A DNA stretch of 17,876 nucleotides from Promethearchaeota archaeon (GCA_030615145.1 JAUWZT010000038.1:1-17876), one strand, 5' to 3'; shown: positions 1 to 7,344, counted from the stretch's first letter. The notes: generated from the letters alone by a model not told the origin. Numbers and translations: made by a program.

Positions 1-1
1 G

Positions 2-94
2 GGTAAATCTGCTAAGCACCCTGGTCAAAAATTTGATAACCTAGATCACGTAGTTGAGGATGGTAACATAATTTCAATTTATCTGAAGCGATAG
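2..94 (+). CDS. C-terminal end of a DRG-family GTPase (TGS domain), 5' truncated by window
   Basis: The open frame enters from the left edge and ends at TAG (92-94), leaving 30 residues that begin GKSAKHPGQKFDNLDHVVED and end IISIYLKR. The pattern S-x-K-H-P-G-Q ... DHVxEDGxxIxI matches the end of the TGS domain that closes DRG/Rbg-type GTP-binding proteins of archaea and eukaryotes. Those GTPases act on ribosomes and translation. The G domain lies outside the window, so nothing can be said about catalytic residues. The assignment rests on this short tail alone, but the tail is distinctive. The next gene on the strand starts about 220 bases later, after a very AT-rich gap. Confidence 0.75.
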   Translation, partial: GKSAKHPGQKFDNLDHVVEDGNIISIYLKR

Positions 95-280
95 TAGGAA
101 TGAAGAATTTAAATCTTTAAAATCAACAAAATTAGAAAAAAATTATTCTATTCATTAATTTCTTTATTAATTAAACTTTTAAAATATTATATTAAAACTT
201 AATTCTTTTCTTAAAAAACTAATAAAATATATTAAAATGCCATCTTAATAGTTATTTAAAGTAATCTAATTAAATCAGAA

Positions 281-295
281 TTTTTAAAAATAAAT
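281..295 (+). promoter_or_regulatory. TATA-box-like element before the 313 gene
   Basis: An uninterrupted A/T stretch (TTTTTAAAAATAAAT) is centred about 26 bases upstream of the ATG at 313. This is the spacing between an archaeal TATA box and the transcription start, so the mRNA would have little or no leader. The whole region is AT-rich, which lowers the specificity of the call. Confidence 0.35.
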
Positions 296-312
296 TTCCA
301 AGAGAAGAAGAG

Positions 313-651
313 ATGAAGGAGGAAAAACCTCAAATTCCAGGGGAAGATGAAATGATTCAAAAATGTATTGATCCCATTACTGGAAGAGATATCACGGCCG
401 CACATATAAATCAACGTTGAACTGAACTAGAGAATATTGCAGTTGATATTGTAAACAAGGCGATCGAAGAATATAAGAAAAATCCAGATGGAAAACACAT
501 AATCTACGAGAAATATTATTGGGAAATTCATCAAAAATTAGGAGTAGGCTCTATTGATCCCGCAACTGCCGCAGCTGGACCTTTAATGTATTCGAAGATG
601 AATGAATTAGCCAACAATTTAAATGTTTCTGAAGACGAGAGAATTACTTAA
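313..651 (+). CDS. small hypothetical protein with one in-frame TGA codon (at 418-420)
   Basis: I do not recognise this protein. From ATG 313 the frame runs 35 codons (MKEEKPQIPGEDEMIQKC..., ending INQR) to a TGA at 418-420. It then continues open for 76 more codons (TELENIAVDIVNKAIEEYKK ... NVSEDERIT) to TAA at 649-651. Codon choice and the acidic/amphipathic character look the same on both sides of the TGA, so one gene of about 112 residues is likely. The TGA could be a TGG-to-TGA mutation or assembly error (Trp would fit QR-W-TELE), a selenocysteine codon, or a stop that makes this a young pseudogene. A Sec-type CxxU or UxxC motif is absent; the only Cys is residue 18. The 3' hairpin at 693-714 lacks the GAA/A internal bulge known from archaeal SECIS elements. 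No membrane segment is visible. Confidence 0.5.
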
Positions 652-692
652 GCTAAAAACTTGATTATCTTTTTTAAGTGCAATATCAGTAG

Positions 693-714
693 TTTTTCCA
701 TCAATATGGGAAAA
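693..714 (+). terminator. stem-loop followed by T-run downstream of the 313-651 gene
   Basis: TTTTTCCA (693-700) and TGGGAAAA (707-714) pair over 8 bp with one T-G wobble, around a 6-base loop. A run of six T follows at 722-727. The layout fits a terminator of the small gene. It was also considered as a SECIS element because of the in-frame TGA, but the known archaeal SECIS bulge is not seen. Confidence 0.4.
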
Positions 715-864
715 GGTAAAATTTTTTATTTAACTTAGCTGTTTAAAATAAGATTAAAATATTTTTAGAAATCGTTCAGAGCCAATATAACAATGAATCT
801 ATTTCTATTAAGAATTTATAAACGCATAATTTTTTAATCAATATTAATGATAAATATTATCGAA

Positions 865-881
865 TTTTTAAATAAATAAAC
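865..881 (+). promoter_or_regulatory. TATA-box-like element before the TIM-barrel gene
   Basis: The A/T stretch TTTTTAAATAAATAAAC is centred roughly 30 bases before ATG 902. With normal archaeal spacing, transcription would begin at about 895-902. This favours ATG 902 over the TTG at 893 and suggests a nearly leaderless mRNA. Confidence 0.35.
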
Positions 882-901
882 TTATCAAATTTTTGATTTT
901 A

Positions 902-1732
902 ATGAAACTTGGACTTGGCTCTATAGCTTTTATTTACGATAATATTAATCGCGGGAAATTTAAAAGTTCAAAAGAATTGTTGCTCAATGCAATTGAGAGA
1001 ACTTTTAATTTCGCTGAAAGAAATGATATAAAAATCTGTGAATTAATCTTGGACCCTCCCGAAATCTTAGTTTCTAAAGAAAAACAAGCGTTTATCGATT
1101 TATGCAATTCATTTCCTTCCATCAAAAAACAATTCCATGCGCCTTATGCGTATTTAAGCTTGTGTACTCATAATCCATGGATTTTAAACGCTACGATAGA
1201 ATGTTACATAAAGTCAGCTGAAGTAAGCAAGGCAATTGGAGCAGAAATTTTTACTATACATCCAGGAAATGCGCAATTTTTACACCAGTCGTATAATGGC
1301 GTTAATAATCGCCTTATTGACGCTGTTAGTTTTTTGCTAGAAAAAATAAAAAGCTTCCAATTAATTACTTCTTTAGAGAATATGCCGAAAATGGCTGGTT
1401 TTTTTCAGAATCACGACGAGTTTAATAAATTCTTTGCCGATATTAATCGAGGAGATATCTTCTTAGCGTGGGATACAGGTCATACTGCATCTTGTAACGA
1501 TAATATTGAAGAGTTATGGAATAAATTACATAATCGTATTAAAAATATCCATTTAGTCGAACATTTTAAGAAAAATTTAGATATCCATCCTACTCTGGGA
1601 AAAGGCTCAGTAGATTTTCAATTGGTATTTGAATTAGCAAAAAAATTTAATTATAAAGGCGCAATGATTATGGAACTGCATAAAGTGGAAGATTTACCGG
1701 AAAGTATTGAATATGTCCAACGCTTCTTTTAG
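902..1732 (+). CDS. TIM-barrel metalloenzyme, xylose-isomerase-like/endonuclease IV-like fold (sugar phosphate isomerase/epimerase family)
   Basis: A 276-residue protein of the AP-endonuclease-2/xylose-isomerase-like TIM-barrel superfamily. Candidate metal ligands occur in the order known for endonuclease IV: His79 (QFHAPY), His120 (TIHPG), Glu159 (SLENMP), Asp191 and His194 (WDTGH), His217 (IHLVEH), Asp227 and His229 (DIH), Glu258 (IMEL). All nine positions of the trinuclear zinc site can therefore be matched. The surrounding segments (LENMP, WDTGH, TLGKGSVDF) look more like the COG1082 sugar isomerase/epimerase group than textbook endonuclease IV, so the substrate (sugar or AP-site DNA) is open. 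I chose ATG 902, giving MKLGLGSIAF, rather than TTG 893, because the protein then begins directly with the first barrel strand and the TATA-like element lies about 30 bases upstream. No signal peptide; cytoplasmic. Confidence 0.75.
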   Translation: MKLGLGSIAFIYDNINRGKFKSSKELLLNAIERTFNFAERNDIKICELILDPPEILVSKEKQAFIDLCNSFPSIKKQFHAPYAYLSLCTHNPWILNATIECYIKSAEVSKAIGAEIFTIHPGNAQFLHQSYNGVNNRLIDAVSFLLEKIKSFQLITSLENMPKMAGFFQNHDEFNKFFADINRGDIFLAWDTGHTASCNDNIEELWNKLHNRIKNIHLVEHFKKNLDIHPTLGKGSVDFQLVFELAKKFNYKGAMIMELHKVEDLPESIEYVQRFF

Positions 1733-1837
1733 AAATTTTTGTATCGAAAATTTAAACTTTTTTCTAAATTTTAATTAGGTATTTAAATGTCCTCAAAGCA
1801 ATTAATGGACTCCTATAAAGATATTAAATGACAAAAA

Positions 1838-1856
1838 ATGTATTAATTAAATACAT
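1838..1856. promoter_or_regulatory. 19-base perfect inverted repeat upstream of the first zinc-ribbon membrane gene
   Basis: ATGTATT (1838-1844) and AATACAT (1850-1856) are perfect reverse complements around a 5-base AATTA spacer, ending 20 bases before ATG 1877. The size and position suit an operator for a dimeric regulator, or part of the TATA/BRE region. One copy of the half-site ATGTATT also occurs at 2720-2726, at a similar distance before the paralogous gene at 2761. AT-rich background makes chance possible. Confidence 0.3.
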
Positions 1857-1876
1857 CAAAAAATGGATCTATAAAA

Positions 1877-2623
1877 ATGTCAAATATGGATGTTAGAAAA
1901 GATTTCTACGAATTTGGAAAAAATATGCAAATTGTAGCAATTTGTACCGTTTTAACTTTAGTAACTGGTGTGACGGGCTTAATAGCGTTAATCTTTATAT
2001 TTATTGCTTTAGGAAATATCAAAACGGCAAATCTTAAATTAAATAACGAATATTTAGAGGAATTTCGTTCGAAATATGTTAAGGCTTTCATTTTAAGAAT
2101 ATGTGGTGCAATCGTGCTAATGCTAGGAGTTTTTAGCTTGGTTCTCTATTTATTTTTTCCGTCTTATTTCCCTTCTTTTTGGATAACCATTTCTATTAGT
2201 GTAACTCTTATTTTAACTAGTTTAACATTTGGAATAACCAGCTTGGTTGCTGAAATGAAAGCATGGGAAAACTTGAAGAGATTCTTTGAAGAAAATAGGA
2301 GTATGTTTCCAGGTAGCATTTCTCATGAATTAATTGAAGGGTGTGACAAGTTAAAAACGGCTGCCTTATTGAATGCGTTAGGGTTTTTAATAATCACTGC
2401 AATAATTGGATTTATATATCAAGTTATAGGATATTTTAAATTAGCAAAATTGAATACCTTGATATTATATGATGTTCCGAAAACATCACCGATAAAAGTG
2501 AACTTAACAGAGCCTCGAGCAATTGCTATAACCGAAGTAGTAGTCAATTTTTGCCCAAATTGTGGAACTAAAGTTTCTGGATTAGGAAAATTCTGTCCTT
2601 TATGTGGCTCGGATATTAATTAG
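1877..2623 (+). CDS. membrane protein with four TM segments and C-terminal zinc ribbon (paralog A)
   Basis: 248 residues of unknown function. It has a short polar N-terminus (MSNMDVRKDFYEFGKNM), then hydrophobic segments at about 17-47, 69-93, 100-125 and 160-187. A linker follows, and a zinc ribbon CPNCG...CPLCG with Cys226, Cys229, Cys240 and Cys243 closes the protein. The conserved loop between segments 3 and 4 is charged (MKAWENLKRFFEENRSMFP ... GCDKLKTAA). The next gene encodes a clear paralog with the same plan, and the shared N-termini support this ATG as the start. The ribbon is of the short zinc-ribbon type often found on membrane or regulatory proteins and is expected on the cytoplasmic side. 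No catalytic motif is visible. It could be a membrane sensor or scaffold, but that is a guess. Confidence 0.8.
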   Translation: MSNMDVRKDFYEFGKNMQIVAICTVLTLVTGVTGLIALIFIFIALGNIKTANLKLNNEYLEEFRSKYVKAFILRICGAIVLMLGVFSLVLYLFFPSYFPSFWITISISVTLILTSLTFGITSLVAEMKAWENLKRFFEENRSMFPGSISHELIEGCDKLKTAALLNALGFLIITAIIGFIYQVIGYFKLAKLNTLILYDVPKTSPIKVNLTEPRAIAITEVVVNFCPNCGTKVSGLGKFCPLCGSDIN

Positions 2624-2637
2624 TACATTAATAAAAC

Positions 2638-2654
2638 TTTTTTTTTTTTTTTTT
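2638..2654 (+). terminator. oligo-T tract, probable transcription terminator
   Basis: Seventeen consecutive T residues begin 14 bases after the stop codon of paralog A, with a further T-run at 2657-2662. Archaeal RNA polymerase terminates at such oligo-T tracts, so the two paralogs are probably separate transcripts. Confidence 0.6.
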
Positions 2655-2704
2655 GATTTTTTATAATTATTCTATAAACCTAAAAAAAATTGGCTTCGTA
2701 AAAC

Positions 2705-2713
2705 TATATAAAT
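2705..2713 (+). promoter_or_regulatory. TATA box of paralog B
   Basis: TATATAAAT lies about 50 bases before ATG 2761, after the oligo-T tract. Standard spacing puts transcription start near 2735 and a leader of about 25 bases. That leader contains a Shine-Dalgarno-like AAGAAGGT (2745-2752), 8 bases before the start codon. Confidence 0.5.
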
Positions 2714-2760
2714 ATTATTATGTATTTTAGATTAAAGGACTTGTAAGAAGGTTAAAAATA

Positions 2761-3492
2761 ATGTTAAATGTCGACATTAGGAATAAATTTTCGGAATTTG
2801 GAAAGAAGATGAAAATAGTTGCGATAATGACCGTATTAGCGATCATTCCATACTTTGGTTTTATTTTAAGTTTCATAGGATTTATTTTTGCTATTATGGC
2901 ATTAAGCGATATACGGAATGCAAACTATAAATTAAAACAATCTTCGTTAGAGAATTATCGCTCGAAATATAGTATTGCGATCTATTTCAGGATAATTAGT
3001 ACTGTTATATCTGGGGCTGGGTCTTTTTACTCTTTAGGTAAGCCATTCTTTTTCAGTATTTTGATCTTTATACTAATGTTCATTAGCTTTATTATTATAA
3101 ACATCATAGCGGGAGCGATTGAAATGGACGCTTGGCGTAGTTTAACAGATTTCTTTAACCAAAATCGCAGTTTATTCCCTACCCACATTGCGTTGGAGGC
3201 TTCAGAAGGAAGCGATAAATTAAGAACTGCCGCTTTAATGAGTGTTCTTTCGTTTTTAATAATAACAATTCTTATTGGATGGATTTGGCAAATAGTTGGA
3301 TATTTCAAATTGGCAAAATTAGAAGAGATAATTCGTTATACTGAAACGACTCCAGCAACACCAGTGCCAAGTACGCAACAAGTATCTCTAGCAGCTCCAA
3401 CACCTTCAAAGAATAATTTTTGTCCTAATTGTGGGGCAAAAATTACTGGAGAGGGGAAATTCTGCGGGAAATGTGGTTCATCACGGACTTAA
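2761..3492 (+). CDS. membrane protein with four TM segments and C-terminal zinc ribbon (paralog B)
   Basis: 243 residues, a tandem paralog of the preceding gene. N-terminus MLNVDIRNKFSEFGKKMKIV aligns residue for residue with MSNMDVRKDFYEFGKNMQIV. Hydrophobic segments lie at about 17-48, 70-92, 95-119 and 155-181, with the same charged loop (EMDAWRSLTDFFNQNRSLFP ... GSDKLRTAALMSVL) and YFKLAKL after the last segment. The linker (about 194-217) is rich in Thr, Pro and Ser, unlike that of paralog A. It leads to a zinc ribbon with Cys221, Cys224, Cys235 and Cys238 (CPNCG...CGKCG). The gene has its own TATA box and follows an oligo-T terminator, so the pair may be regulated independently. Function unknown; the duplication with divergent linkers suggests separate partners or signals. 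Confidence 0.8.
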   Translation: MLNVDIRNKFSEFGKKMKIVAIMTVLAIIPYFGFILSFIGFIFAIMALSDIRNANYKLKQSSLENYRSKYSIAIYFRIISTVISGAGSFYSLGKPFFFSILIFILMFISFIIINIIAGAIEMDAWRSLTDFFNQNRSLFPTHIALEASEGSDKLRTAALMSVLSFLIITILIGWIWQIVGYFKLAKLEEIIRYTETTPATPVPSTQQVSLAAPTPSKNNFCPNCGAKITGEGKFCGKCGSSRT

Positions 3493-3604
3493 AGCTAACC
3501 AAATATGAATTTTAAATAAAGTTAACTGTCAAAATTATAAGCGTCTTGGAAATGCATCGCACTGACCATTAAAATTTATTGCCGCCGCTACGGTTCCCAT
3601 CCCC

Positions 3605-3641
3605 GTTTAAAAAGTTAAACATGTAGTATCGGATTCGATAC
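3605..3641. repeat. two adjacent 16-base mini-hairpins between convergent genes
   Basis: GTTTAA-aaag-TTAAAC (3605-3620) and GTATCG-gatt-CGATAC (3626-3641) are both perfect 6-bp stems with 4-base loops, separated by 5 bases. They lie between the ends of paralog B and the large minus-strand gene, next to an unusually GC-rich patch (about 3580-3605). They may form a bidirectional terminator or a small structured RNA. No T-run directly follows either stem. Confidence 0.35.
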
Positions 3642-3708
3642 CGTTAATAGAAAAATTTCAAGAGTTCAAGCTATGGAAGTTAAAAAATATGTTTATTTAG
3701 AAAATGAA

Positions 3709-6700
3709 CTAAGAATAGTATTTGCTCTGACACTCTCTAATGTGTTTACAGATAGCTCTTCTATATATCCAATGGGGACATGAACAAGCCCAGCTCATAT
3801 CCTTGTAAAGAGTAATAGTATATTGGTTGTGAGGATTGGTATAGCTGTGAATTACCCACTGTTTAGTAACATTATCAGGTGTCTTTTTTGAAACAGGGTC
3901 CGGGAGCTTCTTTTTTTTAAACGAACTCGAAACTAATTGTTTTTCGCCTTTTTTACCAGATATAACTTTAACTTGAGAAAGTTTTTGCTCGAAATCGGAT
4001 GGCAAAGTAGTTAAAGTCCATTCAGCTACTTTAAAATATTTTTCTTTTAAAGAATATATAACTCCTATCCAGAAATGATTGCAGAACCCTTTATGCTTCC
4101 CTATTCTGCAATCGCAGCGTCGGAAAGGATCGTCAATGTTAGTTGCGTTAATATCGACTTGCGAATAAATCTCCCAATTAAACCCTCGAAATTCCAATTT
4201 GATTTTATTGCTAGTTTTGTCTTGAACAGTTATGGTAAATATCTTTTCGTTTTCTAAGAATTTAATCTTTCTGAAGGCGGTTCCAATTTCCTTTTTAATA
4301 ATTTGGTACTCAATTTTTTTAATTACTTCGTGCCTTTCTTCTTCTAAAAGCGATTTTTTAATGTATTCGATTAATTGATCCCGCTTTAAATGAGAATACC
4401 CTCGGATATAATAATCTCGGCAGATTTGTTTTAGATCGTCTTTATTTAAAGATAACAGTAAATAGTTCAGATACACATCATCCTTTACTTTTCGTTTAGT
4501 ATCGAGATCCACAATCCTAAGTTTTGACAGCGATTGAAGGCCGTCTATGTCGAAGATATTATTGTCATATAATCGAAGCTCTTCCAGATTTGTTAGTTTA
4601 TCAATACCCGTTGTGTCTATAATTTGATTGTGCTGTAATTTGAGGGTTTTTAAGGAAGCGAGCTTCTCAATACCTTTCACATCGATAATTTGGTTTGAAC
4701 TAAGGTCTAATTCCCTTAGATTTTTTAAAGAACATAAACCGTAAATCTCGGCTAAGCTCTTTATCTTTAGGTTTTTAAGTACGAGGATATTGTCAAATAT
4801 CTCGTATTTCTTATTCTTCACTTTTACATATTCGACCTGACCTGTCTCCACGCGATGACTGTATTCCACAAACTTCCGAGGGTCTCTTGCGTTTCCGTAA
4901 TGATCTACCCCTCCTAGATACTTTATCAAAGCTTCAGGTATAGGATTTCCTTTTATTCTTAATTTTTTAAGATTTTTTAAATTACCAATTCCCTCAACAT
5001 TAGTAATCTTGTTTCCCCGAATATCGAGTGTTTTCAGGTGCGCAAGATTTTTAAGCCCTTTTACGCTTTTTAGACTCCGTATATTTTGTTCAGCTAAATT
5101 TAACTTTAGGTAATGGTCCACTTGGTATTTCTTTTTATTGTAGAGTACGACAAATTCTCGTAGTGAGCAATTTGGATTTTTCAGTAATTTCTCAACATGA
5201 GTCGCATCGAGTAAGGTTACAACCTTGCTTTTTAATAACTTATGAAACGAATCGAAATCGCAGTTATTTAATATATCAGAGACTTTTTGCTGGAGCTCCT
5301 CGACCTTAATATTTTGAAGAAACGAAAGAGCTTTATTTCTCACATGGCTATATCTCGTGGCGGTTATTATTGACAGTAAATCCGGTATAATTTTTGCGTT
5401 TTGATTTACTATCTCTTGTATTTCAGCATCGGTTACGTATTTTAAGAAAGATTTTGTACCCATAGCACGAATATTTGTCTCGTCAATGTGTTTAACCATT
5501 TCTCGAGCATGTTGTTTAATGATATCGCGAGCTTTTTCGAATCCTGCTTTATGAAATCTTTCTAAAAGCGTAGCAGCAGGAGCAAATCCTTGAGAAAATA
5601 ATTTGGAATGATCGATAGTTTCAAACACAGTATTAATCTCTTCTTGGTCTAGAAGCTTTAGATAGTTTTTAGATAACAGGCGTCGTACTCCGTTTAGATC
5701 TCTAGTTTGAAATTGCTCTTTTACTACTGCTTTTAACTTAAACTTTGCTTCTTGAATCCCTAAAGACGAGAATTTCTGTAGTACAAAAAGAGTAGAGTCC
5801 CCTCCTGTGGTTGCGAAGTTCATTTTTTCAAAGATCTCAACGCGTTCAATTTTATTGAAACGAGTTAAATATCCTTCCCTTAATAACATACTAATGGTAT
5901 TCATATCTTTCTTGGAGAATACTTTCACTACTTCTTCTTTCAGCTTTACATTTGCAGTATCGATTTTTAACTTGGCAAAATGGTTAAGTACCCGTAATTT
6001 AGTGCGGAAATCTGAAGATTTAATTAAGTTATTTTGAGCTTCCTCAAAAAGATTTTTAACTTCCTCTTGTGGTAAATATTTTAAATCGTTAGATTGAATC
6101 AAACGGTTAATAATGTTGACATCAGCACTTTTTATTTGGCTTCGAATTTCTGCTCTTAAGGCTGTCTGAGCTTTTTTTGCGCCAAGCGTTGCAAACTGCC
6201 TTAACACTTGGATTTTTGAACTCGAAGTTATCTCTACCAAGTTATCAAAATCTATTTCTTCAATTAAAAGATTAATTTCTTGCTTGTTTAAATGTTTCAA
6301 GTAGTTGTTAGCAAGAATATATAGAATTACCGTCGCATGCCCGCTTTCGATACGATTCGCGATTTCGTCTTTAAACACTTGTTTTGCTTTAGGGTCTCCT
6401 ACTTCTACAAGTCTTTTTAATAGAGGGAATGCAAGGTTTCTGTGAAGAATTCTCGTATCGTAATCGTTTTCAGTCCAAGCCTGAAGGTTTGAGCAATGTC
6501 CCCAGAACTCCGTCTCAGCGCTGATATTTATTCTGCTCCTTCCACCACCCTCCATAGACCTATCTAACACTTCAGCGGCTTCATCGATAGAGTCGATGAT
6601 CTCATATTTCTCAATTGCTTGTTTAGGGATGTTTAGCAAAAGATATTTACATTGGTTAAACAGTTGTCCTTTCACGTATATATTAGTTCTTCCTCCAACC

Positions 6701-7344
6701 AGTCGTAAAGTAATAAATTTATTTATTCGGTATACGTTTTTGAGTTCTCTGCGTAAGTGTTCAAAATAAACTCCACAATTATTAATAACAGATATGGCAC
6801 TATTGTACAACTTTTGATTCTTACCCTTTAAAGCTAGAGATAACGCGTTTTCAATAGTAATAAAAGTATTGTTTGAGATATGGTTGTGAACTTCATAGAA
6901 CGATTGAGAAAGGATATCCTCTAAATCTTCTATGGCGACTAAAAACATTATTAGTGTATACTCACTTGTGTATTTCAAGATAATAAAAACAAGAGCATCG
7001 AAAGAATAAGGATGAGTTTGTACGAGTTCCAAATCGATTTCAGATAGATTTTCCCGTATATCCTTTTCTAACTTCTTTTCGTCAAAACGAGGTAGAACGC
7101 TATAAACTTCTTCTAAAGACAAGAAATCTAACAATAAACGAAGGATCGACAAAAACTCATTTAAAGATGTGAATGTGAAGATATATTCTTGGTGCTTCAA
7201 AAAATCTTTTAGAAGTTCTACTTCAGATTTTCCAAAACTTATAATTGTCTTTAACTCTGATATATTTACGCTCCCATCGTAATCGATTAGACTTTCTTTT
7301 AAAGCGTCGGTAATTTCCTTATGTACTCGAGCTTTACTTTTCAA
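3709..7344 (-). CDS. large helical-repeat / leucine-rich-repeat / SAP-like / double SWIM zinc-finger protein
   Basis: 1211 residues, predicted soluble. Residues 1-300 are mostly helical and include the segment FWGHCSNLQAW (281-291), which I associate with large Asgard LRR proteins. Residues 311-650 hold five tandem helical repeats of about 72 residues, with conserved Ala at 320, 392, 464, 533 and 605 and a YLK-like motif at 348, 420, 492, 561 and 633. Two LRR blocks follow (about 744-802 and 852-947; LDIRGNKI, LDLSSNQI, LKLQHNQI, LRLYDNNI). Then a SAP-like helix-turn-helix (about 963-1000, DDLKQICRDYYIRGYSHLKR). SWIM finger 1 is C1077-x-C1079-x8-C1088-x-H1090 and SWIM finger 2, at the very end, is C1187-x-C1189-x9-C1199-x-H1201, with a basic linker between. 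SWIM and SAP modules bind nucleic acid or proteins, so a nucleic-acid-linked scaffold is plausible. The start is TTG at 7344: the frame is open upstream to about 7410 without ATG, and the next Met is residue 133. No SD is visible. Confidence 0.85.
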   Translation of the reverse strand: MKSKARVHKEITDALKESLIDYDGSVNISELKTIISFGKSEVELLKDFLKHQEYIFTFTSLNEFLSILRLLLDFLSLEEVYSVLPRFDEKKLEKDIRENLSEIDLELVQTHPYSFDALVFIILKYTSEYTLIMFLVAIEDLEDILSQSFYEVHNHISNNTFITIENALSLALKGKNQKLYNSAISVINNCGVYFEHLRRELKNVYRINKFITLRLVGGRTNIYVKGQLFNQCKYLLLNIPKQAIEKYEIIDSIDEAAEVLDRSMEGGGRSRINISAETEFWGHCSNLQAWTENDYDTRILHRNLAFPLLKRLVEVGDPKAKQVFKDEIANRIESGHATVILYILANNYLKHLNKQEINLLIEEIDFDNLVEITSSSKIQVLRQFATLGAKKAQTALRAEIRSQIKSADVNIINRLIQSNDLKYLPQEEVKNLFEEAQNNLIKSSDFRTKLRVLNHFAKLKIDTANVKLKEEVVKVFSKKDMNTISMLLREGYLTRFNKIERVEIFEKMNFATTGGDSTLFVLQKFSSLGIQEAKFKLKAVVKEQFQTRDLNGVRRLLSKNYLKLLDQEEINTVFETIDHSKLFSQGFAPAATLLERFHKAGFEKARDIIKQHAREMVKHIDETNIRAMGTKSFLKYVTDAEIQEIVNQNAKIIPDLLSIITATRYSHVRNKALSFLQNIKVEELQQKVSDILNNCDFDSFHKLLKSKVVTLLDATHVEKLLKNPNCSLREFVVLYNKKKYQVDHYLKLNLAEQNIRSLKSVKGLKNLAHLKTLDIRGNKITNVEGIGNLKNLKKLRIKGNPIPEALIKYLGGVDHYGNARDPRKFVEYSHRVETGQVEYVKVKNKKYEIFDNILVLKNLKIKSLAEIYGLCSLKNLRELDLSSNQIIDVKGIEKLASLKTLKLQHNQIIDTTGIDKLTNLEELRLYDNNIFDIDGLQSLSKLRIVDLDTKRKVKDDVYLNYLLLSLNKDDLKQICRDYYIRGYSHLKRDQLIEYIKKSLLEEERHEVIKKIEYQIIKKEIGTAFRKIKFLENEKIFTITVQDKTSNKIKLEFRGFNWEIYSQVDINATNIDDPFRRCDCRIGKHKGFCNHFWIGVIYSLKEKYFKVAEWTLTTLPSDFEQKLSQVKVISGKKGEKQLVSSSFKKKKLPDPVSKKTPDNVTKQWVIHSYTNPHNQYTITLYKDMSWACSCPHWIYRRAICKHIRECQSKYYS

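Noticed and set aside
693..714. SECIS element for the in-frame TGA gene
   Set aside because: The stem is continuous and lacks the GAA/A internal bulge and GC-rich apical helix of archaeal SECIS elements; it fits a terminator better.
893..901. TTG 893 as start of the TIM-barrel gene
   Set aside because: ATG 902 is three codons later, begins at the first barrel strand, and fits the TATA-box spacing better.
3535..3600. 21-residue minus-strand ORF (begins MGTVAAAINF) in the GC-rich patch
   Set aside because: Too short, preceded directly by an in-frame stop, and with no recognisable family; the opposite strand is equally open. Probably a by-product of the GC-rich patch.
3575..3610. tRNA-like T-arm (GGTTCCCATCCCC)
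   Set aside because: The bases flanking the TTC loop do not pair into a 5-bp stem, and no acceptor or anticodon arm is found around it.
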